From: CAZSRL01 sp964609615
GTDB taxonomy: Bacteria; Bacillota_I; Bacilli_A; RF39; UBA660
Length of the DNA stretch: 5,785 bases
Assembly: GCA_964609615.1 (NCBI GenBank)
Contig: CAZSRL010000038.1
Location: 1-5,785 of the forward strand
Direction: 5' to 3'
Made by a program: the position numbers and the translations under genes. The notes under the pieces were generated by a model. It worked only from the letters and a program-made list of their open reading frames with translations. It was not told the DNA's origin and made no database searches. This document shows positions 1 to 5,717 of this stretch, piece by piece (the first letter of the stretch is position 1; each line of letters starts with the position of its first letter).

Positions 1-62
1 GGTCTTGAAAACCGGAAGGTCGTTTGCGCGGCGCAGGGGTTCGAATCCCTTTTCCTCCGCCA
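1..62 (+). tRNA. tRNA-Ser (UGA), 5' part missing
   Basis: This is the 3' part of a serine tRNA; the acceptor 5' strand and D arm lie before the window. The anticodon loop CTTGAAA (4-10) places anticodon TGA at 6-8, flanked by GGT (1-3) and ACC (11-13). A long class II variable arm follows, with GTCGT (19-23) pairing to GCGGC (28-32), as expected for Ser. The T arm is AGGGG (35-39), loop TTCGAAT (40-46), CCCTT (47-51). The acceptor 3' strand is 52-58, the discriminator is G59 and CCA is encoded at 60-62. It decodes UCN codons, UCA best. It is the first visible member of a tight cluster, 9 nt before tRNA-fMet. Confidence 0.95.
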
Positions 63-71
63 ATTTTATAT

Positions 72-148
72 CGCGGGATGGAGCAGTCTGGTAGCTCGTT
101 GGGCTCATAACCCGAAGGTCGTTGGTTCAAATCCAGCTCCCGCAACCA
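72..148 (+). tRNA. Initiator tRNA-Met (CAU)
   Basis: A complete 77-nt tRNA with anticodon CAT at 106-108. Two hallmarks mark it as the initiator rather than the elongator. There are three consecutive G-C pairs in the anticodon stem (GGG 101-103 with CCC 111-113), and the first acceptor position is unpaired (C72 opposite A144), a feature needed for formylation. The T loop is TTCAAAT, the discriminator is A145 and CCA is encoded at 146-148. It lies 6 nt before tRNA-Asp and is probably cut from the same precursor. Confidence 0.97.
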
Positions 149-154
149 AATTAT

Positions 155-230
155 GGTTCCGTAGTGCAGTGGTTAACACGCTCGCCTGTCACGCGAGAGA
201 TCGCGGGTTCAAGTCCCGTCGGAACCGCCA
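155..230 (+). tRNA. tRNA-Asp (GUC)
   Basis: A complete 76-nt cloverleaf. The acceptor GGTTCCG (155-161) pairs fully with CGGAACC (220-226). The anticodon stem is CTCGC/GCGAG, with loop CTGTCAC (186-192) and anticodon GTC at 188-190. The T loop is TTCAAGT. The discriminator G227 is the usual Asp identity base, and CCA is encoded at 228-230. The spacer to the next tRNA is 8 nt. Confidence 0.97.
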
Positions 231-238
231 TCTATTTT

Positions 239-314
<76 letters not shown>

Positions 315-327
315 GTTATTAAATAAT

Positions 328-350
328 CAACGTTTAACGTTGTTTTTTTT
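328..350 (+). terminator. Rho-independent terminator of the tRNA cluster
   Basis: CAACG (328-332) and CGTTG (338-342) form a 5-bp stem around a 5-nt loop, followed directly by eight T (343-350). At the DNA level the 15-nt core is a palindrome around one central T. The stem is short, but the uninterrupted T tract and its position just after the last CCA make a terminator the best reading. It separates the tRNA operon from the ABC operon. Confidence 0.85.
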
Positions 351-369
351 CAAAAAAATATCATATTAC

Positions 370-391
370 TTTCACATTTATTTCACGATTA
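370..391 (+). repeat. Tandem 11-bp imperfect direct repeat
   Basis: Two adjacent 11-bp units, TTTCACATTTA (370-380) and TTTCACGATTA (381-391), match at 9 of 11 positions. The period is about one helical turn. The block lies between the tRNA terminator and the ABC permease start and overlaps the candidate -35 at 371-376. It could be a regulator site, because OmpR-family regulators often bind tandem repeats of 10-11 bp. In such AT-rich sequence a chance repeat is also possible. Confidence 0.45.
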
Positions 392-399
392 AATAATAA
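371..399 (+). promoter_or_regulatory. Candidate promoter of the ABC operon
   Basis: TTCACA (371-376) matches 5 of 6 bases of the sigma-A -35 consensus. It is followed after exactly 17 nt by TAATAA (394-399), only a poor -10 match (3 of 6). The upstream terminator isolates the operon from the tRNA cluster, so some promoter should lie between about 350 and 410. This is the best pair I found there, and it is weak. A weak -10 would suit an operon that needs an activator. Confidence 0.35.
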
Positions 400-424
400 A
401 CTTTTTTTAGAAAGGAACAAAAAA

Positions 425-1867
425 ATGTATATATTAAAAAATGCAATGGTAAATGTTAAAAGAACAAAAGGAAAAAATATTCTCATTGGTTTAATAATAA
501 TGATTATAGGATTTAGTATATGTATTGCTATTTCAATAAATAAAGCTGCTGATAAACTTGTTGAAAGTTATAAAACATCAAATCCACTAGAAGTAAGTTT
601 TAGTCTTGATAAGTCAAGTTTAAGAAATGGTAGTGATACTGATAAACAATCATTTAAATCATTGACTGAAAGCGAAGTAAAAAAATATGGTAATTCTAAA
701 TATGTAAAAGATTATTATTATACAAATGAAGTATCTTTATCTTCAAGTTCCATTGACGCAGTAAGTGATGATGATTTAACAAAAACTGATAATGAAAAAG
801 AAAGTCAAAATTCAGAGTCAAGAGGGCCTGGTATGGACACGGGAGACTTTAGATTAACTGGATATTCTGATCCTGCATATATTTCTGATTTTATTGATGG
901 GACAAATAAAATTACTAGTGGATGTATGTTTGATAAAGATGTAACAGATAAAGTTATTGTAATAAGTGAAGATTTAGCTGAAGAAAACGATTTAAAAGTA
1001 GGAGATAATGTATCATTTTATTCTTCAAGCGATGAGGATACAAAATACACATTTAAAATAGTTGGAATTTATAAAAGTTCAAAAGATGATAATGACAGTA
1101 ATTTTATGAAAATGAATGCAATGAATTCAAGTAATCAAATGTATACTAACATAATATCAGTTTCAGAAATAAATTCAAATAGCGAAAACACTAATCCTAT
1201 GAATGGTATTAATGGAAAATATTATTTAACAAGTAATAAAGCTTTAGATAAGTTTGAAAAAGAGGTTAAAAGTAAAGGACTAAGTAGTTACTATAATGTT
1301 AATACAAATGAAGATGAAGTATTACAAGAATTAAAACCTATACAAAATTTACAAAGTTTTTCGACTACATTTGTAATAATAATTGTAATAGTAGGAATAA
1401 TTATAATAACTATAATTAACTTAATAAACATAAGAGAAAGAAAATATGAAATAGGTGTATTAAGATCTATCGGTATGTCTAAACTAAAACTATCTTTACA
1501 ACTTTTATCCGAATTATTAATAATTGCTATGCTTGCAATAATATTATCAAGTGCTCTTGGAGCCATTACAACAAAACCTATATCTAATAAAATATTATCA
1601 AGTGAAATAAAAAAATTAACAGAAGAAAAAGAAGATCTTTCAAGTAATTTTGGAAAAGAAGGTTTTGAAAGACCGGGATTTAATAATGACGGTAAAAACA
1701 GTAATAAAAATGTTGAATATGTAGATAATTTAGAAGTTAAGGTTAGTGTAGTAACTATTGCTCAAATATTTATATTAACAATTGTAATCACTGGATTAAG
1801 TGGAGTAGTATCAATATTATTTATTAGTAGATTTGAACCAAACAAAATACTACAAAATAGAGGATAG
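425..1867 (+). CDS. ABC transporter permease, MacB/FtsX type
   Basis: A 480-residue membrane subunit of a type VII (MacB-like) ABC transporter; the ATPase partner is the next gene. The order is a short cytosolic N-terminus, a membrane segment at about 18-39, a large extracytoplasmic domain at about 40-310, a second segment at about 312-336, the cytosolic loop RERKYEIGVLRSIGMSK (337-353), a third segment at about 357-380, a second outside loop at about 381-439, and a last segment at about 440-468 followed by EPNKIL. The RERKYEIGVLRSIG stretch is the typical FtsX-family coupling region. The outside domain is rich in Ser, Asn and Asp, with low-complexity parts near 104-140 and 400-430 and a Met-rich patch at 228-259. 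The start is supported by AAAGGA (411-416), 8 nt before the ATG. MacB-type proteins usually move substrates out of, or outside, the membrane (peptides, lipids, antibiotics), but nothing here identifies the substrate. Confidence 0.9.
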   Translation: MYILKNAMVNVKRTKGKNILIGLIIMIIGFSICIAISINKAADKLVESYKTSNPLEVSFSLDKSSLRNGSDTDKQSFKSLTESEVKKYGNSKYVKDYYYTNEVSLSSSSIDAVSDDDLTKTDNEKESQNSESRGPGMDTGDFRLTGYSDPAYISDFIDGTNKITSGCMFDKDVTDKVIVISEDLAEENDLKVGDNVSFYSSSDEDTKYTFKIVGIYKSSKDDNDSNFMKMNAMNSSNQMYTNIISVSEINSNSENTNPMNGINGKYYLTSNKALDKFEKEVKSKGLSSYYNVNTNEDEVLQELKPIQNLQSFSTTFVIIIVIVGIIIITIINLINIRERKYEIGVLRSIGMSKLKLSLQLLSELLIIAMLAIILSSALGAITTKPISNKILSSEIKKLTEEKEDLSSNFGKEGFERPGFNNDGKNSNKNVEYVDNLEVKVSVVTIAQIFILTIVITGLSGVVSILFISRFEPNKILQNRG

Positions 1868-1872
1868 GAGGT
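1866..1872 (+). promoter_or_regulatory. Ribosome binding site of the ABC ATPase
   Basis: AGGAGGT is a near-perfect Shine-Dalgarno site placed 4 nt before the ATG at 1877. Its first two bases are the last two of the permease TAG stop (1865-1867). The two genes are therefore likely translationally coupled, and the site fixes the ATPase start. Confidence 0.85.
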
Positions 1873-1876
1873 AATA

Positions 1877-2542
1877 ATGAATATATTAGAACTTAAAAAT
1901 GTTAATTATTCCTATGATGGATATAAATTAGTTTTAAAAGATATTAATTTAAGTTTTGAAAAAGGTAAAGTATATGGAATTTTTGGAAAATCAGGAGCAG
2001 GTAAAACAACATTATTATCATTAATGGCTGGTTTAGATATTCCTACTAACGGTACTATTTATTATAAAGACCAAAACTTAAATGAAATAAATAAAGATAA
2101 ATACAGAGCTAATGAAATAGGAGTAATATTTCAAAATTATAATTTACTTTCACATTTAACAGCTTTAGAAAATGTAATTCTATCAATAGATATAAGTGAA
2201 TTAAAAGATGATAATAAAATAGAAAAAGCACACAAATTATTAGAAAAAGTTGGAATTGATGAAAAAAAATCAAATAGGAAAGTATTAAAACTAAGTGGTG
2301 GAGAACAACAAAGAGTTTCAATCGCTAGAGCTCTTGCTAGTGATCCGGAAATAATTTTAGCAGATGAACCAAGTGGAAATTTAGATAAAGATACAGAGTT
2401 AGATATTATTAATTTATTAAAAGATTTAGCAAAAAAAGAGAAAAAATGTGTTATAATTATTTCTCATTCACAGAAAGTTCATTCAAATGTTGATAAAGTA
2501 TATATGATAGATAAAGGAAGAATAAAAACAAATGAAAAATAA
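1877..2542 (+). CDS. ABC transporter ATP-binding protein, MacB/LolD type
   Basis: A 221-residue cytosolic ATPase that would power the permease encoded just upstream (9 nt between the genes). All nucleotide-binding motifs are intact: Walker A GKSGAGKTT (37-45), Q-loop Gln86 in VIFQNYNLL, signature LSGGEQQR (139-146), Walker B IILADE with catalytic Glu164, D-loop SGNLD (166-170) and switch His197 in IIISHS. The FQNYNLL and LTALENV stretches after the Q-loop, and the length of about 220, are typical of the MacB/LolD/BceA branch. As a half-transporter ATPase it should act as a dimer. The permease-first order differs from the ATPase-first order common in BceAB-type operons. No sensor kinase or response regulator gene lies in the window. 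The last codons lie inside the terminator hairpin. Confidence 0.95.
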   Translation: MNILELKNVNYSYDGYKLVLKDINLSFEKGKVYGIFGKSGAGKTTLLSLMAGLDIPTNGTIYYKDQNLNEINKDKYRANEIGVIFQNYNLLSHLTALENVILSIDISELKDDNKIEKAHKLLEKVGIDEKKSNRKVLKLSGGEQQRVSIARALASDPEIILADEPSGNLDKDTELDIINLLKDLAKKEKKCVIIISHSQKVHSNVDKVYMIDKGRIKTNEK

Positions 2543-2556
2543 ATTCATTTGTTTTT
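2524..2556 (+). terminator. Terminator of the ABC operon, enclosing the stop codon
   Basis: A perfect 13-bp stem (2524-2536 with 2544-2556) encloses a 7-nt loop (2537-2543) and ends in six T (2552-2557). The 5' arm is the end of the ATPase gene and the TAA stop (2540-2542) sits in the loop. The stem has only two G-C pairs but is long and unbroken. The opposite strand has a run of five T beyond the other arm, so weak bidirectional action is possible. Confidence 0.8.
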
Positions 2557-2586
2557 TAATAAACATTATTCATTTTTAATTGATTA

Positions 2587-2595
2587 TGTTATAAT
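2587..2595 (+). promoter_or_regulatory. Extended -10 promoter of the S11 peptidase gene
   Basis: TGTTATAAT is a full extended -10 (TG, one base, then consensus TATAAT at 2590-2595). At a 17-nt spacing the -35 position is TATTCA (2567-2572), a 3 of 6 match, so the promoter probably relies on the TG extension. Transcription should begin near 2602, giving a leader of about 40 nt. It lies about 30 nt after the preceding terminator, so the gene is its own unit. Confidence 0.75.
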
Positions 2596-2643
2596 GTTTT
2601 TAATAAAAGATAACAAAAACCATATATATTATAAGGAGGTAAT

Positions 2644-3831
2644 ATGAATAAAATAGTTTATTTATTAATTGGGGTTATTAGTTTTTTTAGTATTGTTTTG
2701 TGTGTTGATGCTAAAGAAGTAAATATTAATGCAAATAATGCAGTAATGTACAACTTAAATGATAATAAAACAATATTTGAAAAAAATAAGAATGATAAGG
2801 TTTATATAGCAAGTCTTACTAAAATAATGACTGTTTTAGTTGCTATAGAAAACATAGAAGATATAAATGATAAAGTAACAATTACAAATAAAATGTTAGA
2901 AGGTACTAGTGGTTATGCAGTAGTTGGGTTAGAAGTAGGTGATGAAGTAACCTACGAAGATTTATTAAACGCAGCTATTTTAAAAAGTGCTGCAGATGCA
3001 GTTAATGCTATTACTATTAGTGTAGCAGGTGATGAAGATAAATTTGTTAATTTAATGAATAATAAAGTTAGTGAATTAAAACTTAAAAACACAAGATTTA
3101 ATAATTCAATTGGAAAAGATAGTAAGAATAATTATTCAACCGCAAACGATGTTGCTAAAACAACAATATATGCTTTAAAAAGTGATACATTTAAAAAAAT
3201 ATGGAATACTAAAGAATATAAGTTTAATAATAAAGAAATAAAACATTCTATTTATAATAAAATAGATAAATTAAGTAATAAAGAATTTGATACAAATAAT
3301 ATAACAGGAGCAAAGTTAGGATATACAGATAAAGCAAAATATTGTTTAGTATCAACTGCTAAAATAGATGATGTAGAATATTTAATAGTAACAATAGATA
3401 ATGAAGAAGATAAAGACTATACAGCTGAAGATGCAGTAATATTATATAATTATTTTAGTTCTAATTATTCATATAAAACAATAATAGGTGTTGGAAAGAA
3501 AATAACAACAATTAAAATAAAAAATAGTCCTAAAAAATTAGATATTTTACAAACATTACCAGTTAACAAATATTTATCTAATGATATAATTGTTGATAAA
3601 TTAGAATATGAATATGTTGGAAAAACAACTATAAAGAAAAATACACCAGTAGGAACTGAATTAGGAATAATAAAAGTAAAATATGAAGGAAAAATAATAT
3701 ATAAAGAAGATGTAAAACTAAATAAAGCAATTGGTTTTGTATTTAGTTATTATTATTTCATTCATATAGGAATATTTATTATGTTATGTTTTTTAATAAT
3801 AAAAATAAAAAAGAAAGTAGATAAATATTAA
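2644..3831 (+). CDS. Peptidase S11 family protein, D-Ala-D-Ala carboxypeptidase-like (DacA/DacF type)
   Basis: A 395-residue exported, membrane-anchored protein of the low-molecular-weight penicillin-binding protein family, which trims the terminal D-Ala from peptidoglycan stem peptides. A signal peptide spans about 1-23 (hydrophobic 4-20, likely cleaved after VDA). The catalytic domain follows: SxxK motif S57-L-T-K60 in SLTKIMT, and the conserved stretch NNSIGKDSKNNYSTANDVA (153-171). A beta-rich C-terminal domain covers about 280-355. A hydrophobic segment at about 363-387 with a Lys-rich tail probably anchors it with the body outside. Two motifs deviate: the usual SxN reads S115-A-A117, and the usual KTG reads K224-L-G226 (in GAKLGYTDKAKYCLVSTA). 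The nucleophile and lysines remain, so activity is possible but not assured. Composition is extreme: 55 Lys and one Arg. The start is fixed by AAGGAGGT (2633-2640). Family assignment is firm; enzymatic activity is inference. Confidence 0.88.
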   Translation: MNKIVYLLIGVISFFSIVLCVDAKEVNINANNAVMYNLNDNKTIFEKNKNDKVYIASLTKIMTVLVAIENIEDINDKVTITNKMLEGTSGYAVVGLEVGDEVTYEDLLNAAILKSAADAVNAITISVAGDEDKFVNLMNNKVSELKLKNTRFNNSIGKDSKNNYSTANDVAKTTIYALKSDTFKKIWNTKEYKFNNKEIKHSIYNKIDKLSNKEFDTNNITGAKLGYTDKAKYCLVSTAKIDDVEYLIVTIDNEEDKDYTAEDAVILYNYFSSNYSYKTIIGVGKKITTIKIKNSPKKLDILQTLPVNKYLSNDIIVDKLEYEYVGKTTIKKNTPVGTELGIIKVKYEGKIIYKEDVKLNKAIGFVFSYYYFIHIGIFIMLCFLIIKIKKKVDKY

Positions 3832-3841
3832 TCTACTTTTT
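3812..3841 (+). terminator. Weak terminator of the S11 peptidase gene, at its stop codon
   Basis: AAAGTAGAT (3814-3822) pairs perfectly with ATCTACTTT (3831-3839) around an 8-nt loop, extendable by a G-T and an A-T pair to 3812/3841. The T run is only five bases (3837-3841) and partly inside the stem, so some read-through into pepF is likely. The TAA stop (3829-3831) lies in the loop and its last base starts the 3' arm. Confidence 0.6.
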
Positions 3842-3848
3842 AAATATA

Positions 3849-3857
3849 TGATATACT
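3849..3857 (+). promoter_or_regulatory. Extended -10 promoter candidate for pepF
   Basis: TGATATACT is a TG extension followed by TATACT (3852-3857), a 5 of 6 match to the -10 consensus. There is no good -35: at 18 nt it is TTAATC, a 3 of 6 match inside the preceding terminator hairpin. The expected start near 3863-3865 falls at the edge of the Shine-Dalgarno site, leaving a leader of about 10-12 nt. pepF may also be reached by read-through from the S11 gene. Confidence 0.55.
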
Positions 3858-3861
3858 AAAT

Positions 3862-3870
3862 AAAGGAGGA
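3862..3870 (+). promoter_or_regulatory. Ribosome binding site of pepF
   Basis: AAAGGAGGA contains a full AAGGAGG core ending 5 nt before the ATG at 3875. It fixes the pepF start. Most of it would still be present in a transcript from the promoter just upstream, but at the extreme 5' end. Confidence 0.85.
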
Positions 3871-3874
3871 TATT

Positions 3875-5638
3875 ATGAAAAATACTTGGGATTTAGAAAA
3901 TATTTTTAAAACAACAAAAGAATATAATGATACATTAATAAAAATAAAACAATTAACAAATAATTTAGAACAAACATATAAAGGATCATTATTAAAAAAT
4001 GCTAATACATTTTATAATGCACTAAAAGAAAAAGAAAAAAAAGATAGATTATTTGAAAAAGCATATATGTATGCTTATTTATCTTATTATGCTTGTACAA
4101 AAGAAGAAAATAATAAATTACTAATTAATAAAATAGATATATTATATGATTATATTAATGAAATAGATAATTGGTTTAATATAGAAATTAAAAAAATTAC
4201 AAAAAATAAATATAATGAATTTATAAAAGAAAAAGAAGAATTAAAAGAATATATGTTTTTAATAGAAAATATATTAAGAGAAAAAAAACATACTTTATCA
4301 ACAAAAGAAGAAGAATTAATATCAAAATTAAATCCATGTTTTAATAAATCAAATAAAATATTTTCTGTATTAAATAATACTGATTGTAATTTTGAAAATA
4401 TAGAATTAGATAATAATACATATGAACTTAATCATTCAACATTTTCTTTATATATTAAAGATAATAATAGAGAGTTAAGAAAACAAGCTTTTATAAAATA
4501 CTTTGATTATTATAAAAACCATAAAAATACAATAGCTGAAATATATATAAACGCAGTAAAAGCAAATAATAAATATAGTATTATAAAAAAATATAAAGGA
4601 CAATTAGATAATGAATTATACTCTGATAATATAAATGAAAAAGTATTTAATAATATAATAGAAGTTGTTAATAAAAACATACCTTTATTACAAAAATATA
4701 TAAAACTAAAAAAGAAAGAATCTAAAATAGAAGATTATAATTATTATGATTTATATTCAAAACCAATAACCAAAGAAATAAAATATAATTATGAAAAGGG
4801 AAAAAAACTAGTAATTAATTCATTAAGTATATTAGGAGAAGAATATGTAAATATACTTAATAAAGCATTTGATGAAAGATGGATAGATGTATATTATAAA
4901 GATGGAAAAAGACCAGGTGCTTTTAGTTGGGGTTCATATGATACTTTTCCCTATGTATTATTAAATTATGAAGATGATTATAATTCAGTGTCTACACTTG
5001 CACATGAATTAGGACACTCAGTAAATAGTTATTATTCAAAAACACAGCCTTATGTTTATTCAGGTAATTCTATATTTACCGCAGAAATCGCATCAACTGT
5101 AAATGAGTTTTTACTAGCAAATTATATATTAAATAACTCAAAAGATAAAGAAGAAAAACTAAATATTTTAAGAGAAATATTAGAACATTTTAGAACAACA
5201 ATATTTAGACAAGTATTATTTACAGAGTTTGAAAAAGAAATATATGATAAAGAATTAAACAAAGAAGTTTTAACAGAAAAAATATTAAGTGATACTTACT
5301 ATAAAATAACTAATAAATATTATAAAGATACTTTAAACTATTTTGATAATTATAAATATGAATGGGCAAGAATACCTCATTTTTATACTCCGTTTTATGT
5401 TTATAAATACGCTACTGGTATGAGTACTGCTTGTGCTATAGTAAATAATATAATAGAACAAAAAGATAATGCACTTACAAATTATATAGAATTCTTAAAA
5501 AGTGGAGATAGCGATTTTCCTCTTAACCTATTAAAAAAATATGGATACAACTTAAATAATAAAAAAATATTTGAAAATGCTATGAAACTATTTAATAAAT
5601 ATATAAAACAATATGAAGACTTAATTGATAACGCATAA
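3875..5638 (+). CDS. pepF: Oligoendopeptidase F, zinc metallopeptidase family M3
   Basis: A 587-residue protein, close to the usual length of about 600. It has no signal peptide or membrane segment, so it should be a cytosolic zinc enzyme that cuts short peptides. The N-terminus MKNTWDLENIF matches the WDL start typical of PepF. An all-helical N-terminal half (to about 190, with the oligopeptidase F N-terminal domain near 110-180) precedes the M3 catalytic domain (about 190-575). Catalytic features are intact: GAFSWGSYDTFPYVLLNY (348-365), zinc motif H377-E-L-G-H381 with Glu378 as base, third ligand Glu404 in AEIASTVNE, and the substrate-side stretch HFYTPFYVYKYATG (502-515). It is likely to recycle peptides from protein turnover or uptake. 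The gene is even more AT-biased than the ABC genes; ATA dominates for Ile and every Arg is AGA. No terminator is visible after it. Confidence 0.96.
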   Translation: MKNTWDLENIFKTTKEYNDTLIKIKQLTNNLEQTYKGSLLKNANTFYNALKEKEKKDRLFEKAYMYAYLSYYACTKEENNKLLINKIDILYDYINEIDNWFNIEIKKITKNKYNEFIKEKEELKEYMFLIENILREKKHTLSTKEEELISKLNPCFNKSNKIFSVLNNTDCNFENIELDNNTYELNHSTFSLYIKDNNRELRKQAFIKYFDYYKNHKNTIAEIYINAVKANNKYSIIKKYKGQLDNELYSDNINEKVFNNIIEVVNKNIPLLQKYIKLKKKESKIEDYNYYDLYSKPITKEIKYNYEKGKKLVINSLSILGEEYVNILNKAFDERWIDVYYKDGKRPGAFSWGSYDTFPYVLLNYEDDYNSVSTLAHELGHSVNSYYSKTQPYVYSGNSIFTAEIASTVNEFLLANYILNNSKDKEEKLNILREILEHFRTTIFRQVLFTEFEKEIYDKELNKEVLTEKILSDTYYKITNKYYKDTLNYFDNYKYEWARIPHFYTPFYVYKYATGMSTACAIVNNIIEQKDNALTNYIEFLKSGDSDFPLNLLKKYGYNLNNKKIFENAMKLFNKYIKQYEDLIDNA

Positions 5639-5667
5639 CACTAAATATTATATAATAAAATAAACAC

Positions 5668-5696
5668 TTGCAAAACCAACGTAAATTTTATATAAT
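5668..5696 (+). promoter_or_regulatory. Promoter of tRNA-Arg
   Basis: TTGCAA (5668-5673) is a 4 of 6 match to the -35 consensus. After exactly 17 nt comes perfect TATAAT (5691-5696). Transcription should start near 5702-5704, about a dozen bases before the mature tRNA. It is the best-formed -35/-10 pair in the window, as expected for a stable RNA gene. Confidence 0.85.
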
Positions 5697-5701
5697 GTTA
5701 T

Positions 5702-5717
5702 TGCGTTATGCAACGCA
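5702..5717 (+). repeat. Inverted repeat across the tRNA-Arg 5' end
   Basis: TGCGTT (5702-5707) and AACGCA (5712-5717) form a perfect 6-bp stem with a 4-nt loop. The 3' arm includes the first three bases of the mature tRNA, and the 5' arm starts at the predicted transcription start. In a precursor this hairpin would compete with the acceptor stem. It may also be chance. Confidence 0.5.

Noticed and set aside
315..424. A riboswitch or T-box upstream of the ABC operon
   Set aside because: After the terminator only about 75 AT-rich bases remain before the ATG, with no conserved stems, no T-box sequence and no second terminator.
1291..1566. A 91-codon open frame on the minus strand
   Set aside because: It lies wholly within the permease gene, opposite its membrane-segment and coupling-loop codons, and its hydrophobic protein is what antisense of AT-rich membrane codons gives. 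No promoter or ribosome site supports it.
2109..2321. A 70-codon open frame on the minus strand
   Set aside because: It is antisense to the conserved core of the ABC ATPase and has the Leu/Phe-rich composition expected from the complement of Lys/Asn/Glu codons.
2692..2706. Lipoprotein signal at Cys20 of the S11 protein
   Set aside because: The residues before the Cys are I-V-L, and Leu just before Cys does not fit a lipobox, which wants Gly, Ala or Ser there. A signal peptidase I site after VDA is more likely.
425..5638. Use of the Mycoplasma genetic code (TGA as Trp)
   Set aside because: All four genes run full length with Trp as TGG (one in the S11 gene, five in pepF) and no in-frame TGA.
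315..5714. A genomic island or prophage inserted between the tRNA genes
   Set aside because: tRNAs flank the region, but there is no integrase, transposase, phage gene or duplicated tRNA end, and the genes are common chromosomal families in one orientation.
5622..5714. Shared GTTATGC words near the pepF end and the tRNA-Arg leader as possible attachment sites
   Set aside because: The shared word is only about 7 bases, in opposite orientation and with no recombinase gene, so it is expected by chance.
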